Shown here piece by piece: positions 1-10,228 of a stretch of DNA of 64,000 nt. This stretch comes from Thysanoteuthis rhombus. Lineage: Eukaryota > Mollusca > Cephalopoda > Oegopsida > Thysanoteuthidae. The notes under the pieces are model-generated. The model saw only the letters and a list, made by a program, of their open reading frames with translations, did not search any database and had not been told where the DNA came from. The translations under genes and the position numbers were made by a program. The stretch spans positions 239,501-303,500 of the forward strand of contig OY735225.1 of assembly GCA_963457665.1 (NCBI GenBank), in the 5' to 3' direction. The first letter of the stretch is position 1; each line of letters starts with the position of its first letter.

Positions 1-960
1 TACAAGCAGTAACTTTTATAATTTGTTTAAAACAATTGAAGTCGATATAATGGATAAATTCAAAGCTATACTTGATTAACGTTTTTTCTTATTAAAGAAA
101 CTAATTCTTTGATAATCATATTTTTTTATTGAGGGGTCTGGGGCAATCGCCCCTTTTACCTCCTTGTAAATCCGGTCTTGGCCCTAACACTTAGTTCTAA
201 CTGTCTCCTTGGAAGTAGCACCTTTCTCATGTATTCAGCGATCTCGTAAAGAGTGCTTCTCTCAAAGGAGCAAATTCATCTGTTAGGTGATGCTTAATGT
301 ATACGTATACAACTTCTAACTTCCTCGGGAGAAGTACTTGGCATGAAAATGTTGAGCAAAGCATGTGAAACATTGACGACTCCCAGACTTGCCAAAGTTT
401 GGAAATTCTCATGAGAGAGATTTCCTCAAAAATACCCCTCCCCAAGATTGTGAGGAGGGAGCTAAGGAAATTTTCAATTCTAGAAACTCTAAAGCAGCTA
501 TTCCAGTGTATTGAAAACCTGTCTGAGCATGATTTTAAGCCGCGATATGCGGTAGATTTTGTATGTCTGCGAATAGGAGTGCATTTTTTTTCGTACGAAT
601 TCATGACTCGGGGTTGAAGACGCGAAACGTGGGGGACTTGGCAGGTCTGGACCCTCGATATCTAATGAGAAACGTGGAAATATTCGAGAAGTAAAATGAT
701 AAAGACAGAACAATGAATGATAATCGTATAGGCGGGCAGATATGTAGACAACAAACCAGACATAATCCTAATTGACAAAATAAAATGAAATAATCCGAAC
801 ATGAAAAGAGAAAAAAAATCCTAACAATGATACATCTTCTTCTTCTTTCAGTGCTGAAGGCAGAATAAGGGAATGGATTCATTTTATATGCACCAACACG
901 AACGAATGTTACAGCCGAAAATTCAAAGAAAAGCTTGACTATTAACAGTAAATGCTGTCA
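1..960. other. Non-coding, nothing recognised
   Basis: I see no exon, RNA gene or known repeat here. Open frames on both strands (longest 125 codons) show no family resemblance and no convincing splice sites. If the secreted-protein gene to the right continues, its next exon lies here or beyond the left edge, but I could not identify it. Confidence 0.4.
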
Positions 961-966
961 CCGCCA

Positions 967-1345
967 TCATCATCATCATGATTATCGGTTGCAGCGGCTC
1001 TTCTGCGTCCGTCGTTGAACATAGACCTTCCCCAAGATTCGCCAGACCTTTAAATCTAAGGTGTCACCTAGCCAGTACTTTCTGAACTTCTTTAGTTCGT
1101 CACACGATCTCATTTTTTGCCGGACACAGTTTTGCATATGATCTCTGGGGGAATCAAGTTGTGAGTAGTAAGGTCCAACGGTCGTGTGACATGCTTAGAA
1201 CATAATCAGTCCATTTCCATTTGAGTTTTCTGATAGATTCTATGATATCTCTGTTCTATTCTCTAATTTACCGTACTGTTTTGTGATATCTCTGTGTAAT
1301 GTTGAGCATGGCTCTCTCATGTGCACACAGCAGTACTCTCTGACC
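967..1345 (-). repeat. RTE retrotransposon 3' fragment
   Basis: Read on the minus strand this matches the 3' end of the RTE copy at 38163..40325 and stops in a (GAT)n-like tail, seen on the plus strand as catcatcatcatcatg. It includes the block that on the plus strand begins cgttgaacatagacc. It is heavily diverged, with no intact reading frame. Confidence 0.75.
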
Positions 1346-1389
1346 ATACCGTTTTGTCTACAGACAAAATTGGCAGCAGCGTTCCAAGA

Positions 1390-2285
1390 CCCCTTCTAAA
1401 AACTTATCTTTTTTTTAAAGCTATTTTCCACCTTTTTGGTACCTTATTCTAATGGGTTAATAAATAACCTCTAGATTCTCTTGAATCTAGATAATACTAG
1501 ATGTTTTACTCTATTTCAGATGTTTTCCACTGGAAAACGCCAGTGACGTCATAAATAGAATTTATTTAGACCGTATTCATTCTTCGATTGTTTCTTTTTT
1601 GTTTGTTTTTTTTGCATGACCTCAAATATTTACGGTGATGGCGATTATATAATAGCTGGTAAACTTAGTAGTATTTAGCGAATTAATTGATTTAAAAATG
1701 ATATTTTCATGACAGTTTGTCGGCTTAAATTACAAAATCACAGAACTTTTCATTTATTTATTTATTGGCTTATTCTCTTTATCTTTCACTTGTACTCGAG
1801 GTGCCATGAGAAGGTAAAGACGACAGTCGTAATATTTCATCCTTTGTTTACATTCTCCTTTATTCTACCTGACCAATTTATTATAATCAACTTCTGGCTC
1901 ACTAGTCCCGTCAAATCTTCACCAAATCACCGTTATTATTACCTTTTATCATGACATACAATTGACAAGATATCTATCTAGGTTCGTAGTCATGGAACAG
2001 AGTGCAGAAATTCATGTTTTTCCCAAGGACACAAATGCAAAGTGAACAGTTTCGGCCAGTATTTGAAGTTGGTTTATCGATTCCGTTTCCGTGCTGATAA
2101 CGCCAAACCGCTTAGGAATAGTAACAGCAATAAATATAAATACGAAAATAAATATATCCAGAAATGATCGCAGCTGTTGAATAAAAGATGAAGGAAATGA
2201 TGGTTATGCCAGTAGTCAATGGAGCACTTCTTTTCCACACTTTTTTTTATTTTTTCCTAATCAAATTTTCCATTTTTAGAAAATC
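1390..2285. other. Non-coding AT-rich spacer
   Basis: No gene or repeat family was recognised. The 81-codon plus frame at 1709..1954 is low in complexity and lacks splice or start support. Confidence 0.4.
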
Positions 2286-2289
2286 ATGT

Positions 2290-2712
2290 GGAGCTGAAAC
2301 ATGGAACTTAACCAATAGATTGACCCGGTAAGTGATAAAGTGAAAAGCATGCAACGTGCACATGAAAGAATCATGCTCAACATCACATGGAGAAATCACG
2401 AGACAGTGTAATACGTTAGGGAGAAAACAGGAGTCTGAGACATCATAGAAGCCATTAAAAAACTCAAATAGCAATGGGCTGGTCATGTTGTGAGAATGAC
2501 AGACAACCGATGGCAGACAATGGCAGACAATGGCAGACCACCGACTCACAATATGGATCCCCAGAGATCGAATGTGAAACCGAGGCTGGCATAATACACG
2601 ATACAGTGATGAACTAGACAATTTCAGAAAGTATTGACACTGCAACAACCATGATAGAGAGATCTGGCGAATCTTGGAGCACATATATGTCCAACGACGG
2701 ACGATAAAAGAC

Positions 2713-2744
<32 letters not shown>

Positions 2745-2760
2745 GTGATCATCATCATTT
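2290..2760 (+). repeat. RTE retrotransposon 3' fragment with (GAT)n tail
   Basis: Begins at the block encoding the remnant of the AETWNLTKR segment (gctgaaacatggaac) and runs through the 3' end into about 10 GAT units at 2712..2745. Microsatellite tails of this kind are usual for RTE-clade elements. The internal short duplication of tggcagacaa at 2512..2540 is local. Confidence 0.8.
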
Positions 2761-2792
2761 AATCGAATGCGCCTCCAATTGCATGAGGCTAA

Positions 2793-3215
2793 TAATTAAA
2801 ATCCGTCAACCAAAAATTGTAACTAACACTGTCAGCATAGGTTTCTTCAGTTTTTACGTTGGTCTGTCTGTCTGTCTGGCTATGTGTATATATATGTGTC
2901 ACGTGTATAGATCACCTTAATGGAGTTGTAGAGCCGAAATTTACTCCTTACTATTTCAAAAATCCCCGTTCCTAATAGCTTTTCAGGGGGGGGGGTAATT
3001 TGCAATGAAAGTTTTTGCTAAATCGTTCCCTTTGTTAGTGTCCAGCAACATTCACTCTTTTTCAAAAGATCCAGACTTTATTTTAGTGATCACTGTCCAA
3101 CAAAAGACGAGAGATGTAACTTATTCATTGACCATCCCTTTTCTCAATTTTTTTAATTGATCACCACCACCCCTAACATGGCATGCTGCCAGTCACGTGA
3201 CGTTTGAGCAACCCC
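2793..3215 (+). mobile_element. Family A element (about 420 bp), near full length
   Basis: This family defines a recurrent non-autonomous element in the window. In order it carries a left end near AAACCGTCAACCAAAA, the block ggtttcttcagtttt, a GGCTGGCTGGCTATGTATG block, a G-rich stretch followed by aatttgcaatg, the block tagtgatcactg, paired GATCA boxes, and the right end GTCACGTGACG leading to GGTTTCTATTGAGTGACTAACCAGACCTG-like sequence. The outer AGAAACCGTC and GACGGTTTCT in better copies form an imperfect terminal inverted repeat. There is no coding potential. A MITE or a non-autonomous foldback is the best guess, and a SINE is not excluded. Confidence 0.7.
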
Positions 3216-3305
3216 AAGGGAAAACATGATAAGGAGTTAATATTTGAATTTTCAGCCAACTAGCTCCGTTGGTTGGGCCAGTATGCCTGATACATTCACT
3301 AATAA
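3216..3305 (-). mobile_element. Family A fragment, inverted to its neighbour
   Basis: The string cataataaggagt-like, then ttttcagccaactagctcc, then a diverged gtatgcctgataca, matches the left third of family A on the minus strand. With the preceding copy it forms a tail-to-head inverted arrangement. Confidence 0.5.
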
Positions 3306-3486
3306 GACTGAGGCAACTTTGCCCTGGTTGGGTTATTTTTTCTCGTTGATCATAAATGGCTGCAAACTCTAAAAAAAAGCATGTATATATTAGAACATTT
3401 GAACTATTATTTTGTTGTCCCAGTCGTAACTCAATCGTCCACTTGAATTTCCAAAAGATAAAGAAAAAAATGTTTGACTTCCTTAC

Positions 3487-3640
3487 CATAGCATTCGGGT
3501 CTATCGGCCAGTTTTCTATTTTCTGGGTAAATGGTCACTCCTTGGCTAGCAGAGAAAAGACCAACACCATTTGATCTGGCCACACGAACGAAGATTGCGG
3601 ATGGCATGTGCTTTACCATGAGACGCACAATATCAGCGGC
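3487..3640 (-). CDS. Secreted protein gene, exon 4 (last one visible)
   Basis: The acceptor gcattctttctacccacag and the donor CTATG|GTAAGG bound 154 bases. The exon reads AADIVRLMVKHMPSAIFVRV, then ARSNGVGLFSASQGVTIYPE, then NRKLADRPECY, and stops one base into the next codon (phase 1). It has no stop codon, so at least one more exon must lie to the left. Codon use and the absence of repeats agree with a real exon. Confidence 0.8.
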
Positions 3641-6600
3641 CTGTGGGTAGAAAGAATGCATCAGAATTCATGGAGATTAATACAAAATAAGAATCCGGCA
3701 ACATATACAACGATGGTCAAAAATGATGCCCAGCCAAGGAGATCGGAGCTTTGGCCCTTCAATCGAAGCGATAATTTACCTAAGCCAGACATAACTTCTG
3801 GCTCCCGCTGTATGTTGGGAAATAAAATGTTTTTTCTGCAACAACTTCTGAACCTCTGCCATCGCCATTGTCAGGGGGTTGGATGGGATGAATAGCGCAT
3901 AGCTCCGTCCTCAAAATTCAATCAGATCTTCCACAGCCCGTTGGTCACCTTTTTAAAACATGTCATTGAAATTCTTTGAGAACTTTCAGAGATATCGAGC
4001 GGACGAACATGAAGTTTTGGTGATATTATGCTGTTTGTACATAAAACTACGACGTAGGATAGATAATTGTACAAGGGTCCGCTCTAAAATTAAATCAGTA
4101 CTTCCGTAGTTTATTGTCTATCGTTCCACAGAATTTCAAATAAATTCATTGAAAATTCACGGCAGCTCGATGTCCTTTTTTGGAAGCAGAGAGGCGTAAA
4201 GCAAACTCTCGCAAAGCGGGGTAACCTATAATCACGTATACTCACAGACACAGTTCAAAGCTATGGCGGCTCAGTGTCCTTCCTAGAAGCCAAGTCACAT
4301 GAAGCGAACTTTCGCAAAGTGGAGTAACCTGTGATTAGATATACTCACAAACATGGTTCAAAGCTATGGTGGCTCGATGTCCCTTTTGGAAGCGAAGAGG
4401 CGTAAAGCAAATTTTCGCAAAGTGAGATAACCTGTAATCACATATGCTCACGAATGCAGTTCAAAGCTATGTCCTTCGTAGAAGTAAAATCGCGTATAGC
4501 AAACTTTCGCAAAGCGGGCGATACCGGTAAGCAAAGGTACCCACAGACACAGTTCGAGGCTATGGCGACTCCAGTTCCTTCCTAGAAGGTAAGTAGCGTA
4601 AAACAAACTTTGTTAAAGGATGGGGGACCTTAAGCACAGATACTCTCAGACAAAAGTTCAAAGCTATAGCAGCTCAAGAACCTTCGTGAAAGCGAATTGT
4701 TGTTAAGCAAACTTTCGTAAAACGGGAGATATCTGTATGATAAGTTTTAAAACATGTATTCGATAATACAAGAGTTATTGACAGTCCTCTAGTAATTAAT
4801 GCCTTAGGCGACTTCCCGTCTTATCAGATGCTATGGTAGGTCCTGGTGAGAAGTATCTGTGAGTGGATAATGATTATAATGGGGTAAATTTGTTAATCTA
4901 TCCCTTGTAAATAAATTTTAATCTATAATAAGTATATAAGGTAATTTCTTTGTTTGCACAGTGATCTCATTGGTTAATTTATCTCCCTATTCTGACATAA
5001 CAATGAAGATTACGTCTCAAGGAACTCTCAAGACTTTATGTTTGATCGCACATTAAAACAGTGCAAATGAGATAAAGGTAAGGATTGAAAGAAAAGGATG
5101 GATTTTTATGGCCGAAGGATATTGTAAGAATGAATCGGTCACGAAAGGGTCTAGTAGAGAGTAAGATAGTCAAGAGAAGACCCAAAACTTCCTCCAGTCC
5201 TTTTGCTTAAAAATCAAATAAAACAAATAAAAACACCTTGAGTTGAGTTGGGACTTGGAAAAAAACTTGAAATTCGGATACTTGAATTATCAAGAATAAA
5301 TTACCTAATGAGATAACTTTGCAATCTTTAGTGCCGATCCGCACATGAATAACCCCGTCATTTCTGACGGGTGTATTCGAGTGTGCTTATATCTCACATA
5401 AAACGGCATAAAATCAAAATTGGTTTACCTTTCGATGGGCCTGTTCTGATACGGTATTAGTTCTGGCCACTAAAATGTAGGGCTCAGTCGGTCGAAAAGA
5501 GTACACTTTACCGGAATGTGTGACATATTTATATAAGAACGAGACTCTTTTGTCGAATTCCCTGTGGAAGAGAAAAATAGAGGTGATCGATTACCCTCAT
5601 CCAATCAATGGTTAGTAATGAAAACGATATGAAGGGAAAAGGATTTGTTTATAAACGCTATTTGATGATGATCATCATCATCATGTCTTTTAACGTCCGT
5701 CGTTTGACATAGACCTACCCCAGGATCCACCATATTTCTCTATCGTGGACGTCACGGAGCCAGTATTTCCTGAATTTGTACAGTACATCTCTCCATCATG
5801 TATTTTGTCGGCCTCGGTTTCGCATGTGGTGTCTTGATATCCATGTTGTGAGTTATGATGTCCATCGGTTGTCTTTTGCTCTCGCAACATAACCTGCCCA
5901 TTGCCGTTTGAGTTTTTTAATGGATTCTATGATGTCTCCGACCCCAGTATTGTGCTGTCTTGTGATCTCTTCATGTGAGGTTGAGCATGATTCTCTCATG
6001 TGCGCGTTGCATTCCTCTCAGTTTGTGGGCCTGTCTCTTGGTCAGGTTCCATGTTTCAGCTCCATTAGTGACTGTCGGGAAGATGCATTGGTTCTATACT
6101 CTTCTTTTTAGGATTATTGGGATTGTCTTGTTTTTGAAGGTTGGGCTTGCTCTGCTGAAAGCCTGTTTTAAATGTATGCTCTCTATAGTCACTTACGGGC
6201 TGAAATATGGAACCTGACCAAAAGATTGACCTTCAAACTGGGAACCATGCACCGTGCACAGAAGAGAACCATGTTCACGTGGAGAGATTAGAAAATAACA
6301 TAATATATTAGAGAAAAACTGGTAAGAGATACCATAGAATCAATAAGAAACTCAACTGGTAATGGGCTGGCTATGTTGCAATAATGTCAGACAACGCTGG
6401 GTACCACGACTCATCTGTGGCCGGTAAACTGTAAGATGGTATGACAAACTAGAGAAGTTCACGAAATATTGGCTTCGCGACACCCACGATAGAGAGGTCT
6501 GGCGAATCTTGGGGGAAGGTGTATAGCTGGCTCTCATGAATATATGCATCACACGCATAGGCCACACCAATGGAGATAGAATGCTGACAAATGTAAACAT

Positions 6601-9600
6601 TTACTCCTTCTCCTGTCAAATGTTTTTTCAAGGCATACCTCATTTTAAGAACACCTGCTTTATCATCATCCACCTTTCCAAACGTTAAAATAATTTTTTA
6701 AATTTCTTATGTTCTGTATATACTTTATTTCTTTCCTCATCGAAATAACTGTTTGCATGTTGTTCTATTTTATACATAATCTTTTCTACATCAGAACGTA
6801 ACCTTATCTAATGCATCGTTTTCTACGAATAACTATACCTCATTTTACGACATCCCACTATACGAACTATCATTAGGAACAAATCAGCCCGTAAAGACGA
6901 GGTATACCTGTACATAACCGGCCAGCCAGCCAGCCAGCCAGTCGGACTGGTTGATGGTTTCGATGACAGTTTTCGTTGATGCTTCCCGGTTGTTGGAAGG
7001 CGATCAACCAATTTTGATTTAACTGACACAAAGAAATAATTCTTGATGGAGATTTTTTAGCGATAAAAAAAAAACAATGAAGTAAAGCAATTATCTATGT
7101 AAATACATCAATACGACTAATGTTAAAAACAAGCATTCTTTTAACATAAAAATATCTATTTTTCGACATAATCTCTTTGTATGTCAATGCACTTAATTCC
7201 ATGCAGAAAATCAAATCACATAGTTCAAACATACTGTGAAGAAGTCTGATTAAAATTCTGCTAATAACTACATGCCAGGCAACGAATTATTGATCCACCT
7301 TCATAAATTTTTTCGAAAACATCGTTTATAAAACAATTTTAGGATAAAAAGAATGAAGATAACTTCCCAAAATATGCTTTCAAGTAATCAATATTTGATT
7401 AAAGAAGAAAGGTTGTGCAGAACTTTTGAAATAAGTCGACATTCACATAATTCCCAGAATTGATTATTGGTTAAATCCAAGTTATCTTTTGTAGTATGGG
7501 ATGTCTTCTTTGGTTGGATAAACGAACTGCGTGAAGGCGGTTGTTTGAGGGGAAGGAAGGATGCTGTATGAAGAGAATGGTTTGCACGCCAAGTATGAAG
7601 TTGGACGCGCATTGAAATAAAGAGGAATGAACACATACAAGTATTATGGCCAGACAAGAGACGTACGTTTAATACAAGAATGAAGATGAGGTACATGTAA
7701 GGATAACATAAATACGATCGATCGCGACAAGTAATGTTAGGAGAAGAAAAGAAGAGATGGCGAAAGGTGGGGGCTTTCTTGTCTTGACAGTGCTGGCGTC
7801 GGAGTTGGAGCGGAGTCGTGTGAACACGTGGATTCCGTATAGTTGGATAGCTCCAAGATAATGCGTGGAAACCGGGTTCAGTGTGCGAGCCTTTCAGCCA
7901 GGTAAGTGAGTTAACTCGGGGGCTATTCTCTGACGCTGTTAGACTCTCGACGAGCAGACCATGAAAGACAGAGAACATGGAGTTTTATCCATGCATGTTT
8001 CCCTTAAAGAAGTTTAGGAAAGATTATCGTGACTATTGGATAGTAAAGAGACTTTGCCATTTCGTTCACGAGAGTGAGGGGTGATACGTGTTTGTAGCAC
8101 GTGGTGAAGACACGGTGGGTTAAATGCAAGGCTGTGCGTATGTAAGAGGCTCGATATCGGCGAAGTGAAATGGGCAAAGTTAGCATAAAGACAGGTCACG
8201 GAGGTTGAATGGTTAAGACTGGATCGGCCAGCTGGTCGGCGAAACGATAACGTTCTAAGGGAGATGGGAAGAGAGAGAAAGAGTGGCCGACCGCAAAGGC
8301 CGGGGCCAGAAGCGTAGCCAGCTAGGAATACAGGCATTAATGATCATTGGACCATGTGCGCCCAGGATTTTTATGGGGGTCGTCGGAGTGACGTTTTTAA
8401 TATCTAGCTAAAAGAAGAGTTTCGTACTTAATTCCAGACTAAAAGTATAGAGGACACTACACTAGTATTCAATTTTCAGAAACTATAGTTTATCATACAA
8501 CAAATTCTGGGGTTGATTTTGTCTTCCTACTATAATAACAACAAGAATAATCCTCGCCAAAATGAGGGATGTAAACTGATATGTAAAAGCCATGTTACCT
8601 GCAGGCTAAATTGACAAGTCTTAGATATTGATGAAAATCCATCATACCGACATTCATTCTAATAAATGAATACATTTAAAAAAAAAAAATATGTATATGG
8701 ATGCTTATGATTTTTTACTTATTATGTGTACAATAAAGAAGTTACAGTAATAATCCTCAGTCGGAATGGAAGTTGGAGTAGAGTTTGACCCTGCAGCTGA
8801 CAGTCTTGTTTTTCTTATCAAGCATGTACAAGAAATATTTCAAGGTTTTCAATGATATTTTTTTTTGGGGGGGGGTTGATTTGTTATCGTAACGCGACAC
8901 ATTGAATATATTATGAGACAGTGAAAAAGTTGGACTTACGTCGTTTGATTCTGGATACCCACGGGGAAATCGAAGATTACCGGTGGTGCTAAAGCATTGA
9001 CCCCTGAAAAGAAATGAAACTGTGAAATACTTTTCTGAAAACTTCCACAAAAATGTAGGAAAATCATAGCAAATATATAAACCACACAATCGTGTAATAG
9101 TCAAATATAGAGACAGTAAAGAGTTAGTCACTCAATAGAAATTGTGGCCAAAGACTCTTGGCATCAGGCCTTGTTTGGGGTGATCAGTTACAAAATGGAA
9201 GAAGGGGTGATCAATGAATATTACTCCTTTTGCCTTTTGAAATTTTGAATAAATAAGCGCGAACTCTGACGGACTCAAACTAAGGAACCAATTTAGCATG
9301 GACACACATTGCAAATTTAACCCCACTAAAAACTTATTAAGGGGGAATTAGAAAATTGAATGTTTGAACTTTCAGCCCTCTAGCTCTATTGGTGCAGTCT
9401 GTAAGCGTGATAGATATATAGCCAGCTAGCCAGATCAACTTAAAAATCGAAAGAACCCATGTTGATAGACACAGTCATCCCAAACTGTCAACCTCGGTTT
9501 CTTTGGTTTTGAAGTTGGCTGGCTGGATACTTATGTATTTATTATCACGCATACAGTCATTTCTTATTATGTCCAGAAAAAGAAGTTTGTTTTTTTCTTA

Positions 9601-10153
9601 GAAAATATTCCCAAATAGTTTTTTTTAGTGGCAGGGGGTCCATTTGCAACGTAAATGTATGCTAAATTGATCACTAGTTCAGCAGCATTCACGCTTGTTT
9701 TTGAAAATTCTGTCATTTTTGTGATCACGGCCCATCAAAGAGCGAGAGAACTTATTCATTGATCGACCCGTTTTCCAATTTTTTATTAATCATCCCCAAC
9801 ACAGCATACTGCAAAATGACGGTAGTTGTTACGGTTTTTAATATAAAACATGTTCATCTCTCTGTAGGATAATGGTTAGTTGACCGTTACTACAGAGAAA
9901 TGGGTTCGATCTTCAATGGCTTCTCCGTACTTGTGGCCATGTGCAAAGTAAGCTAAACTAAGCTTAGTAAGTAATAATATTACAAAAACAGATATATTAA
10001 TATAATTGATTTTTTAATGACGTTCTTAGTTGTATGGTAATAAAGAGAATATATCTTTGTTTTTCTACTTCACTTTTTGAAAAATCAGTTTGAAAAAGTC
10101 GTTGATCAGCGAGGCCGAAATATCACCCATAAAAAATTGAAAAAAGTTGCCCG

Positions 10154-10228
<75 letters not shown>

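Noticed and set aside
7388-7978. 196-codon minus frame in the GC-richer island
   Set aside because: Its composition is irregular, no family is recognised, and the better signal there is the plus-strand donor at 7902.
9866-9940. tRNA-like string (ggataatggttag ... gggttcgatctt)
   Set aside because: The box B part is close to consensus, but the cloverleaf arms do not pair and box A is poor. At most it is an old tRNA-derived remnant.
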